From Collybiopsis luxurians FD-317 M1 (Eukaryota > Basidiomycota > Agaricomycetes > Agaricales > Omphalotaceae), in assembly GCA_000827265.1 (NCBI GenBank), contig KN834759.1, positions 663,666 through 727,665 on the forward strand: a DNA stretch of 64,000 nucleotides, given 5' to 3'. Below, piece after piece: positions 23,579-33,966 of this stretch (its first letter is position 1; each line of letters opens with the position of its first letter). The position numbers and the translations under genes are program-made. The notes beneath the pieces are model-generated. The model was given only the letters and a program-made list of their open reading frames with translations, searched no databases and was not told where the DNA came from.

Positions 23579-23592
23579 GAGATGTTAGACAA

Positions 23593-24189
23593 GGTAGACT
23601 ATCAGTGTGACAAGATGTGCAGCGAAAGGCTGAGGAGTAGGATTCTATCCATAAGCTATATAGTACATGTATACCCTCTAATTCAAAATATTTTTGGTTC
23701 TTGTTTAGAGATTGAGTGCTCTGCAAGCATATCCTGCTCTCTGAGCATACTTCACTCACCATGTTCGACCTGCTACCTGCCTTCTGAGCAAGTCGCTACC
23801 TGCTTTCTCATTGATTGCATGTGCCCAGGCCCACTTTCTGAGCTGCCATCACTGGATGCATGTGCACATGTCACCCAGATACCCCAAATGGCCAAGTATA
23901 TGTCATTTCTATTTGAAATTGCATTTACAACAATCTACGAAGGGGTCAGGACCCCTTCGTAGATTTAAAGTTTACAACACATCTCGAATTTCAAAGACTA
24001 GGTGTCCGGACCTTCTTCCGAGCTTTCCAAGTCAGTTAATTGTCTGCCTGCGGGAAGTCATCCACTTTTCTCTCTATGAATTTCAAATGTTCGATTTACT
24101 TACGGTATTTTCCCTCATGTCCCTAGGGAGATCAGTGAGGGCGCCTGATAAGGTGCCTGAGTAATTCCCACCGCCGTCTCTTATCTTAT
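23593..24189. other. Spacer with a small inverted repeat
   Basis: No gene recognised. The inverted repeat at 23,932-23,965 is the only clear structure. The right end merges into the third eIF3a copy. Confidence 0.4.
23932..23965. repeat. Perfect 16-bp inverted repeat with 2-base spacer
   Basis: Arms 23932-23947 and 23950-23965 (AATCTACGAAGGGGTC and its reverse complement) flank AG. The structure is similar in kind, not in sequence, to that at 13,588. Confidence 0.85.
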
Positions 24190-25860
24190 CCTCAGACACT
24201 ACATTCTCTTCAACGACACCAGGATACCCATTTTCTAGCTGCACACTTCTGGCCAGCTCAGATCATTGCTAGAGGAGCCAAAGAAACCTTGACGATGAAT
24301 CAGGACATTTAAGGTGGTGGGGGGGCTGTTGGGTTATACTGCAGTATGTGAAAGGTGTAATAGACTGGCCCAAGGCAGTGCCTTGGCGGCTAACTCTTGT
24401 TGTGCCAGTAGGAAATAGTGAAGGTATGAATCGGTCTTTCGATGCTGCCAATGATTTTTCTGACTCTTCTTTCTGTAATAAGGCTCTGGTCAGCAATCCT
24501 GCCTGACAGCCCTTTCGAACTTGGCTCAACCATTGGCACGCTAGTCGTCGATATTCTTCTCACCGACGGTCAAAAATGAGGACAATGTTAATTCTTGATG
24601 CTGTGTACCCCTCTCTTCACTGAGCTCACCTCCTAGAAGATGGCGGTTGTCAAAGGCAAAGCGGACGAGGAAACCCCTTATGCTCTCTACCATTCTTTCT
24701 CGTCTTCTCACTTAGCTGTCCACCATCCATTCTCCATTCAAATCGATAAGCTCATCCGATCCATCGCTCCTCTCAATTCTTCAACTGGAACCAGATATCG
24801 CTGGCCACCTAAATCGAGAGTTATATCATGAGCTGGATGAAGCGATGAAACCAGGGTGCCTAGTTTACGTAGATGAACCCTTCATATACGGCTCTATCTT
24901 CACTGCCAATTCCACTGCGTTGGGAGGAGAATATGTTATCCAAATACACGAGAAATGCTACGATCCTATCCAGCCGTCTTCCACTGTTCTCGTGAAGACT
25001 CGTCTCAGAGCTATCACAGGGATTCTACATTGAACATTACGCGTCTGCATCTGTTTGAGTCGACGGTGAATCCGGAGCCCACCAAGGCCAGGAGAAATAG
25101 CTGCTTTGGCATCTATCGCTTTCGGCAAAGAGGAGGGGAGTTAGCTTCGAGAGCTGCAGCGCAGAATCTGACAGTACAGGCTGGGGCGATGAGGAAATGT
25201 GAGTAGTTGTTGTTCTTTCTATGCTTCAGTGATTTCGTGAATTCTTTTATTTCACTGTCTTTTGTTTCTTTTTATCCTATTGATTTTGGATGCACGATTT
25301 ACTGACGATATTCCGCTGCCCCTCTCTTTCCCCTCATGCTATGCCCTCTTCTACATTCCTTATCGCTGCACCTGATACTGTATTTTGTCCTGCATATCCC
25401 GTTCAACTCCATACCTACTCCCGTTCCCCCATCCCCAATGATCATTTTGTACTCACTCTCTCCCTTTTTAACTCTCCCAAAAGCCAAAGATGCTGTCCTC
25501 GCGCACTCGATTGCGCAACCTTGCAAGTGCGAAGCTTCAAGCCGCAAGGCCGAGTGGAGAGGATTGGATGGGAGAAATATGCCACAGGACTGGTCGAAGG
25601 TGGCTTTATCGGGAAGGAGGTTGCCGAGACCTGTTTTATTTGTTTGTTTCGCTCGGTTTCCGATTTGTGAATGTTGAGTGTTGGGTGTTGGATGTCCTTG
25701 TTAGATCTGGGATAAGTTGCAAAAGCTTCACCTGTGGAAGGTATCAGAATTTTGATATTTTTTTCAACCTCTACATAATCAAACCTGCGCTTTATGACTG
25801 ACTAATGTTGAAAATCCAATTGTTTGCCACTTTTCACGACACTACCGATCTCATCGTTCT
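24190..25860 (+). pseudogene. Decayed eIF3a copy 3, with introns
   Basis: The longest copy: it covers the exon 1 end, intron 1 (GTATGAATCGG to AATAAG), exon 2, intron 2, exon 3 (25,490-25,640, GCCAAAGATGCTGTCCTCGC against parental GCTAAAGACGCTGCCCTCGC) and the first bases of exon 4 (ACACTACCGATCTCATCG at about 25,841). Retained introns show a DNA-level duplication. It has many stops and indels, for example an in-frame TGA after ATATCATGAGC. It shares derived changes with copy 1 and is less decayed in its 3' half than copies 1 and 2. Confidence 0.88.
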
Positions 25861-26004
25861 TGTCATGCCTCCAATATGCTCTTATTTTCCTTGCCTTCCT
25901 GTGACTAAATCAGACTGCATGACTTTCATTACTAGTAGCAGTATTGTTCCAGCTATATGAAGTAATTTGGTGCCAGCACTCTACTCTTGTTCTGGCTGAG
26001 GCTG

Positions 26005-27447
26005 TCAAGCAGTGTTCCCAGCGTGAGTCAGTGTCTCCCATCCAACGAACAATCCATTCTTTCCCGCAGGTCTCTGTTTTTCGGTCAATGTCTGAGTATT
26101 TGGCATAACAAAACCCAATCTGGTATGCATGGCATTGAAACCGACTTCAGTGATAGGACCAAGCCAAACTTTCATCTCTTTGTCCACACAAAGCCAAGAC
26201 GGTTTTGGTGCTCCTAAAGTAAATTGGGAGTGAAATCCCAAACCATATCGCAGACGTTCTCCGATGTCACCTTTGTAGAGGTCTGTACCCTGGATTCGAG
26301 AGGTTTCCGCGACATGGGAAATGGAGGAGAGTCCATAGCCTAAAAAATACGAACAAATATAAGGTCAGATGGAAGCTTCTGGTGTGCTTCAAACATACCA
26401 GTGTGCTCAAAATCACGACAAGTCTCTTGAGCAATTCCGTCTGCTGGGAATGTCGATTGATCGTACCAGTATTTAAAAATCTTTGCAGGAGTATCGAATC
26501 CGTCACCAGGAGCTGTCTTAGGTACCTTCCCGTCTTTACGAAGATATACATAGGCTGGAACTCGGCCCATGAACTTGTTCATCGCGATATCATAGCTATT
26601 CTTGTCCTCGAGGAAGACTGAGATTCCAAGTGCAGCCTCGACCATCACTATGGAATGCACAGGAATCAGTATCTGAATGGCCAAGCAGCAAAACAGACTT
26701 TCCTAACTCCCAATTCCCATTATACCTAGGAGCTCCTTTGATTACCAGAGGTAAGTACACATCCTTCAACATCTTTTCAAACGCCGCTATATCAGCAGCA
26801 CTCCACCCCGCATTGGTGTATCTGATGATTTCCCCCGCTCTTGACCAGGAAGCTCCAGCCCATCCAGCTTGAAGAGGTGCGTTGGACAATGTATGGCCTT
26901 TAATTGTCTTGGCCCAAGCGTTCATGTACGAGATAGCCTTCTGTGCGTATTGAGCTGTGCCCGAAATGTACCATGCTAGAGACATCGCGTACGCAGCCAG
27001 CGCATCGTTTCGTTCATCGGCGCAGCCAACATCGGGAGTAGAGTATGGCCCGCATTCAACAGTAACTGTAGGGGAAGGATTACGGGTGAGAGATGCCAAA
27101 GGATCTTTGAGCATGGCGTTGTAGGCATTGGTCCAAGGCTGGACATCGAGGTTTAGGATACCTCAGATGTACGACTGACTTTCCAAATATCTCACCTGGG
27201 CTCCAGAACTCACTTTCGCTTTGACAAAGTCCAATTGCTGACGGTCGATCAAGATACCTGGATGCTTGAATGTTGCTGGCGCATAAGAGAAGAAATCAGG
27301 TATACCACTGGCATTGACGGCAGTTTCGACATCAAGATCTCGGAACGGGCTCTGGGACTGGTCCACTGGGTCGATATCCAGTTTTTGGGCGTCGACAAAA
27401 GTCAGTAATATTGAGAGGACTAAGAGTAGCAAAGTGTATGAAAACAT
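26005..27447 (-). pseudogene. Alginate-lyase-like secreted enzyme, copy 1, one nonsense codon
   Basis: Three exons (26703-27447, 26399-26647, 26005-26339) would encode 442 residues aligned end to end with copy 2. The only break is TGA at 27,163-27,165 (codon 95), where copy 2 has CGA in the context SQSYI-R-GILNL, so a single CpG transition stopped the gene. The rest of the frame is still open, so loss is recent, or the stop may be a polymorphism. The product begins with a signal peptide and has the alginate-lyase-superfamily motif NGNWEL and the HTGYGLSS motif, expected for a polysaccharide lyase acting on uronic-acid polymers. Exon 1 ends at GTTAG before GAAAGT, a GA-AG intron as in copy 2. 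Confidence 0.88.
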
Positions 27448-27481
27448 GGCGCTTTTCCAAGTTACGGCCTTATTTCAGTGA

Positions 27482-27489
27482 CTTATATA
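27482..27489 (-). promoter_or_regulatory. TATA box, lyase copy 1
   Basis: TATATAAG on the minus strand, 35 bases before the ATG. The same element at the same distance precedes copy 2. Confidence 0.55.
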
Positions 27490-29987
27490 CGTATAAAGCA
27501 TGTACCCTTTCACTCAGCTGCACTCCGAATTCGTACTAGTGCTAGGATGGGAGTTTGATACTATCTGGATATTAGGGACAATTTCGGGGGATTCAGACAT
27601 CCGTCAAAAAATGATACACACCTGAGCTGAGGACGTTGCCCGATAAACGTGTACGACCATCCTTGTTCGGAACCACTAGAAAGATTAAGAATCACGAGAG
27701 ACACAATGCCACACCTTTTCTCGAAGCCAAGCTTTTAACACCGTGTCCAGCCTGTCTAAGGTCTTACTAGTAATTGGTCTTACTAGTATCTGACACTGGA
27801 CAGTGATCATGGAAAAAATGTCATCGTGGAGCTTGCGAAGCTATCGGGCGCGAATTACCAACAATAAGTATACTTGGTTTCTCGATAATCGCAGCCATCT
27901 AGATTCTAAATAGATTCTAAACAGGACTCTTGGCCCAGACTGAGTGAGAGTGAAGATCTTGAATCCTGATGTGACTATTAGGCGCGCAACGAAGCGCAAC
28001 TTTCCCAAGCGTTTTGTTCTTCCCCCCTGACCATGGTTTTCTTCCTATCACTTCATTCCGAGCTGTCCTTTTCCGTCCTCCCTGTCACCTCAATTCCGGC
28101 TGTTCTTGAGGAACATGGCACACTTTTCGGCAAACTACCAAAATCACTAGCCCTTACACTAGGCGCATCAAATTTGTTGAGACTCGAGAACCATGATCGT
28201 TCACTCTACATTCGATATCGAGAAGGCTTTTCTGACAGATTTTGACACTCAGGCGCTCCCAAACGACATTCAAGAGGATGATCGTTGTCTGGTTTAATAA
28301 GAGTACGTTGCACAGAGAGAGTGAGGAATAAATTGCAGGTGCACAACGGCTTTTGTACCGACGATAAATGGCTAATCTCTCCAGTCCGTCGCCCTTTTCT
28401 ATGACTATTTTCAAAGCGACCACGGTACAGCCTCATGCACTCATGTAATAAGGGCATTCTGTTCAACAATTCGGGACGAACCAGGAACTTAATTCTTACG
28501 AAGTGGATGCCGACGTCAAGTATAACCTTGACTCGTATCATGTACCCAAGTTTGACCTCAACATTCCTCCCGTTGCCTTATTTCGTACTGAAAAACTCTA
28601 GTCAATCTATTTAGGCTACCTTTGCCAGCTTCGTACGCAGTCTACCAAGTCAACATGGAGCAGAACGTTGAAGGAAATGACGTCGGCCAGTAGCAGAACA
28701 TTTTTATCCCTCCAAGTTCATTGCCTGTACCCTCCAAACTTCGCGAAATCTCCCGAGTAGGGACTGTTGATCGTAAACGGGGAAGATGCGGATAAAATGT
28801 AAGGCTGGATAGGTGTACGTCTTGCATACATCCATCAAGGTTCTTTCTTGATTGATAACATTTCGTCTATACAGAATCTTACGGATCTTACGCACCAACC
28901 ACTCCTTCCAAGTATCTCGAAACATTCAGCTTACTATCTGGCGCCGTTGTCAAACGTAGTGTGCAGGTGAGTTGACTGCATCCTTACTATTTCGAACTGT
29001 TTGCATAGTAGGTAGTCAGTGTACTTTTGACCTTGCTCAGTGAACTGCGTGCTCAAATGGAGCAAGACCAGGTTCATTAGCTGACCAACGTGACTGCTGA
29101 AAGAGTTCTTCAACTTTTAGCTCAACACTAACGGGACTTGCCCTTGTGGGCGGAACATTAGAATAAATGGAAACCATTCAAACACTCCACGTAGCAGCGG
29201 TACGAAGAAAAGATCGATCGTGACATCTCACGTCGCCGACGGATGGGTTCTTGTACGGCAGCACATCAGCTCGGAGAGATTGTGGCAGCGGAATTTAGCC
29301 AGGATGGTGAGGATCTTCCCTGGAGGGGAGTTTTGTTTGCGCGATTGACTGATTGGGCTTCTGGGGACGTTAGCGAGGATGCCGATGCTACAGTGGAGGA
29401 ACAAAGTCGGCTGAATTCCAACTTTACACGGGCATTATGGTTTGCTAGCTGTGTTCCTGACGTGGTTCCGTTTTCAATCGTCGTGCCCTGACTGCTTAGC
29501 GGGGCCTCTATTCCATCAGTTCAAATTTTCATCTAGTTTGTTTCGACCACAGTAGATCTTATTTTTTTCATGAGCTTTGTCGTTCTAGGTCTCTTATCGC
29601 AATTAAACCAACTTTTCGCACCAAGTTCTTTCGATAACATAGGGCGTGATACAGAGAAGCTCATATGGAGATTCTTCATTGTGCGCTCTCCGATCTTAGT
29701 AGGGCGCATGAAACGACCACGACGCAATGACAACGTCTACAAACTTCTGCAATGAAGATTGAGGCTAACTGTATATTACTGCGAGAATTACTGTTCTTCA
29801 AACGGCCCTGCGTGACCAGTTTGTCTTTGAACCGCTAAGATGCAATGAACGCGTCTTAAGGGCCGTGTATGGTCCTCCCGCGTATAGCTTGGTAAATAAA
29901 TTAATTTGAAGTTCTGGAGCAAATGTTTCTGAGTTCTCGAGCGAGCACTCGATTGCTAGCACTATACTATTCCTCTCGCAGAGGCTC
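27490..29987. other. Duplicated flank with unidentified coding remnants
   Basis: This region resembles 31,481-33,150 in patches, so the duplication unit included sequence beyond the lyase gene. Examples are the block GTCATCGTGGAGCTTGCGAA (about 27,820) against CTCATCGTGAAACTTGCGAA (31,828), and 28,640-28,690 against 32,695-32,745. On the plus strand the patches read like pieces of one protein (near 28,650 VNMEQNVEGNDV, compared with IEQNIEEMDV in the other copy), interrupted by stops. I do not recognise the family. No intact gene was found. Confidence 0.45.
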
Positions 29988-31438
29988 TTAAGCCGTATTC
30001 TCAGCGTGTGTCAATGTCTCCCACCCAACAAACAATCCATTTGTTCCTGCTGGTCTCTGTTTTTCAGTCAACGTCTGGGTATTCGTCATAGCAATGTTTA
30101 GTCTGGTATGAAGAGCATTGAACCCGACTTCAGTAATAGGACCCAACCCAAGGTTCAACTTTTTATTCACGCAAAGCCAAGATGGCTTTTGCGCTACTCC
30201 AAGTTGAAACTGGGAGTGGAAGCCAAGACCATATCGCAGACGTTCACCGACGTCACCGTTGTAGAGGTCTGTACCCTGAATTCGAGAGGTCTCTGCAACG
30301 TGCGAAATGGAAGAGAGTCCATAGCCTGGGAAATAAGAAAAAAAAATTAAAAACCGATGGAGAGTCTTGATATGTTTCAAACGTACCAGTGTGCGTAAAG
30401 TCACGACAAGTCTCTTGAGCAATTCCATCTGCTGGGAATGTCGATTGACCTTGCCAGTACTTAAAGATCTTAGCAGGAGTATTGAGTCCGCTACCAGGAG
30501 CTGTTTTGGGTATGTTCCCGTCTTTGCGAAGATACACGTAGGCTGGAACTCGGCCCATGAACTTGTTCATCGCAATATCGTAGCTATTCTTATCCTCGAG
30601 GAAGACTGAGATTCCAAGTGCAGCCTCGACCATCACTGCGAAATGCAAAGACATCCGAGTTAGTATCTGAACGGTCGAGCAGAAGAACAGACTTTCCTAG
30701 TTCCCAATTCCCATTACTCTGAGATCCTTTGATAACCACTGGCAAATACACGTCCTTCAACATCTTTTCAAACGCTGCTATATCAGCAGCACTCCATCCC
30801 GCATTGGTGTATCTAATGATCTCTGCCGCTCTTGGCCATGAAGCTCCGGCCCATCCAGTCTGAAGCGGTGCATTGGACAGTTTATGGTCTTTAATTGTCT
30901 TGGCCCACGCGTTCATATACGAGATTGCCTTTTGCGCGTATTTAGCCGAGCCTGAGATGTACCATGCTAGAGACATGGCGTATGCAGCCAGAGCGTCCTG
31001 TCGTTCAGCGGTGCAGCCAATATTCGGAGTAGAGGTTGGCCCGCATTGAACGGTAGCTGTAGGGGAAGGATTGCGGGTGAGAGATGCCAAAGGGTCTTTG
31101 AGCATGGCGTTGTAGGCATTGGTCCAAGGCTGGACATCGAGGTTTAGAATACCTCGGATGTACGACTGACTTTGGAAATATCTCACCTGGGCTCCGGAGT
31201 TCACTTTCGCCTTGACGAAGTCCAACTGCTGACGGTCGATCAAGACACCCGGGTGCTTGAATGTTGCTGGCGCATAGGAGAAGAAATCAGGTATGCCACT
31301 GGCATTGACGGCAGTTTCGACATCAAGATCCAGTAAGGGGATCTGGGATTGGCCCACTGGATCGAAATCCAGGGGTTGGGCGATGGAGAAAGTTAGTGAT
31401 ATCGAGAGGACTGAGAGTAGCAAAGCGGTTAAGAACAT
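29988..31438 (-). CDS. Alginate-lyase-like secreted enzyme, copy 2
   Basis: Three exons (30697-31438, 30387-30635, 29988-30325) give 442 residues. A hydrophobic start (MFLTALLLSVLSISLTFSIA) is a signal peptide. ALAAYAMSLAWYISG, NGNWELVMVEAALGI and HTGYGLSSISHVAETSR are typical of the alginate-lyase / chondroitin-AC-lyase fold (PF05426-like alpha/alpha toroid), which cleaves uronic-acid polysaccharides by beta-elimination. Intron 2 is GT-AG. Intron 1 (30636-30696) has GAAAGT where the donor GTAAGT is expected: only this junction keeps frame (L-V-M-V-E), and the nearby GTCTGT leads to an early stop. The gene is therefore either spliced at a rare GA-AG site or not functional. The substrate is not determined. 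Confidence 0.8.
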
Positions 31439-31472
31439 GGCGCTTTCCCAAATTATGGTCTTGGCTTAACGA

Positions 31473-31480
31473 CTTATATA
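31473..31480 (-). promoter_or_regulatory. TATA box, lyase copy 2
   Basis: TATATAAG on the minus strand, 35 bases before the ATG, conserved in position with copy 1. Confidence 0.55.
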
Positions 31481-31799
31481 CGAGAAGCATGGACCTCGTT
31501 TACCCCTTCAGTTAGCTCCGCTGCAAGCTTGTATTGATGCTAGAATGGAAGATAAAATACCGTGTTGGATATTAGGTTAATTTCGGTGGTGTCAGATTTC
31601 CGTGATACAGTTTTTGGTGAAAAATGATACTACCTCGGTTAGTCCAAGCCAGTCTATTGCCCCGAAGATAGCATCCTTCAAGGTCAGAACAACTAAAACG
31701 ATTCAGACTAGAATCGAGAATACTTAACGACAAACACAAAGCACAGCAACATTTCTCAAAGCTAAACTCTGTTCAGCCTCAGCTAGGGTCTTACTAGTT

Positions 31800-33120
31800 C
31801 GTTGTTAGTATTGACAGTGATTATGGAAAGCTCATCGTGAAACTTGCGAAGCTACCGGGAGTGAATTAGCGATAGTCAGAAAAAAGAGATGCGAATGATG
31901 CCAAAACGGCGCTCTGCTGTTTTGGGGTATATGATTTATCTCCATAATTGCAGTCATCCGAACAGGGAGCAGAACGCCGTCTCCTATAGGCATGAACATG
32001 GTCTTAGCCCAGGCCTGAGGCCACAGCCCACAGGTTTTCCAGCATCCTGATGTGCGATTAGGCGCACGACATTTTCTGCGACAGTGACGCGTCACATTCC
32101 CAAACATTTTTTTCTTCCTCTCTCAGGTCCTTGACCGTAGGTAGTCCTCCTTTCTTCTCTTATTCTGTCTTTCCTGTAACATCAACCCCGGCTATTCTTT
32201 GGGGGACACGGCGCATTTTTGGTAACTTTTGGTAATTCTGCATTAGCTTTGTTGAGAAGAGCATCATGACCGTCTGCTGCCCATCCGACGCTGAGAACAA
32301 TTTTCTGAGAGCTTTTCACACTCAGATGCTCTCGAAGCTTACTCACGACCATCTGAATATTTTCAAAAGCCGGCTGGTTCAATAAGAATGTGGGCAGAGG
32401 GGGGTCTGAATGAGCAGGAATTGGTCGTGGGTGCATAACGATTCTTGTATAAACGACAGAAGGCTAATTAATTTCGTCAGGCAATCACCATTTCTATGAC
32501 TCTGAATGAACGGACCCTAGAAATGCATCATGTATCATCGAAAGATTCTTCGACTAGCCGGGACGGACCTGATGCTCACAAAGTGGATGCTTATTGTCGA
32601 GTAATGTCATCGATCATAGCATCTGTCCAAGTCAGGCTTTAATTTACCTCCCAGTGCTTTATCTCGAAGTGTGCGATTTCTGTTCGAACGCCGCTTACCA
32701 AGAGAGATTGAGCAAAATATTGAAGAGATGGATGTCGACCCGAAGGACGACACTTTCTTATCTTTTCAAGCTTTTCAAGCTTACTTTCCTATGGACCTCT
32801 TTCCAGACCTTGCCAAAGGTATCTTCCGAGAGCCATATGTTTAAACCGAAAAGTATGACTGTAAACTAAGCATGCGATTGAGGCGCAAGTGAAATGTCTC
32901 ATTCTGGCGTACATCTTTAGAAGACTGTCCTTTGCCTTGATCAGTGGGTACAGGATCATCTTAGAATCCAAACAGCGTACCACATTGAAAACATGCTCAA
33001 CTCCACCCTCGAATACGCCTGGTATGCTACACGATCCCAGGTTGCCGTTGGTTATGATGATGATGATGTCATTGTAAAGCTTGGAAAGGACACGAAATCC
33101 TATGCAGCTCTCTGCTAACT
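31800..33120 (+). pseudogene. Unidentified decayed gene remnant
   Basis: On the plus strand several protein-like stretches occur in shifting frames: DLMLTKWMLI (about 32,570), REIEQNIEEMDVDPKDDTFL followed by SFQAFQAYFPMDLFPDLAKG (32,700-32,830), and YHIENMLNSTLEYAWYATRS followed by QVAVGYDDDDVIVKLGKD (32,975-33,095). Stops separate them. The first two have weaker counterparts near copy 1 of the lyase. Composition and reading suggest a former multi-exon gene; I cannot name it. The plus direction is preferred because the minus-strand frames here are less protein-like. Confidence 0.4.
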
Positions 33121-33966
33121 TTGCCTTGATCGACCCGGTGGACGGCCAACGATCTTCTGACTCCTGAAGCAATTAGATTAAGTCCTCTCCACGAGCTAGC
33201 TTACGCTCAGCTGTCGATCGGTCGGTTGCTGTTGGTGAAATTGGAAAGCCCTGTAAACAGCATAGTGCTCTCCCTTGGCGTAACGAGGCTTTTGTGATTG
33301 GAACACCTTTGCTTTGGGACTCAGACTGATTTACATATGTTTTCCTCAAGTCCAAAACTAGTCTGATGTTGTTGAACTCCGAGAAAATGTGGGACTGAAA
33401 CAGGCAATATCATACAGAGGGCGAACGTTGAACTGTAAGTTTGCCCTAACATCATGTCTCTCGTACCCAATCCTTTGATTCCATTCAGCCCGCTGATTTA
33501 CCAGGTAACAACCAGTAACACCCTTGTCGCTGTTAATGCTGAGGACTACATCCTTCACATTGGCTGTTCGCTCCTGGAATGGCATTCTCAGTTGTTTATT
33601 TGTTTCCAGGTTTCGATGAATTGATTGTGGTGGTGGGGCTCTGTAGCGGAGCCTTACCCTGACAGTATACCTATACAGATCTGTAACTACTTGTGCCGTC
33701 TTGATTCAGACTGTATTTGATTGTACAATGTACTGACATGTTGCAATGCCTATAACTGAGACTGCCATTATTGAGCTCCTTGGAAATGATCAAACTAGTG
33801 TACTTAGTGATTATCATACCTCCAACTTGTCTTGAACATCACATCGCTGAGGACTATAGGCTTATCTAATCTGAACCGTACAGTTGCTGCAGCAGACATG
33901 CTGCCGCCAGCTCACATGGAATCGACATAAAAATAAAAAAACATAAGTCAGTCTTCATTTGTCATC
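33121..33966. other. No gene recognised
   Basis: Short minus-strand frames (for example 33,358-33,585 with DVVLSINSDKGVTGCYLVNQ) look protein-like but have no start-to-stop gene structure that I could build. Probably more gene debris. Confidence 0.3.

Larger units (their letters stand above)
20245..23590. mobile_element. Inactive PIF/Harbinger-type DNA transposon
   Basis: Two decayed genes typical of PIF/Harbinger elements lie together: a DDE_Tnp_4-like transposase (+, 20,245-21,592) and a Myb/SANT-like partner (-, about 22,031-23,578), arranged tail to tail. Limits are approximate because I could not identify terminal inverted repeats or a 3-bp target duplication. The element lies directly 3' of eIF3a copy 2 and about 600 bases before copy 3. 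Confidence 0.75.

Noticed and set aside
20000..23650. Terminal inverted repeats for the Harbinger element
   Set aside because: I compared the flanks by eye and found no convincing pair or 3-bp target duplication; ends are left approximate.
32789..33172. Minus-strand 127-codon frame with an Ile run
   Set aside because: The Ile run is the antisense of an Asp/Asp codon run (GATGATGATG) in a better plus-strand frame.
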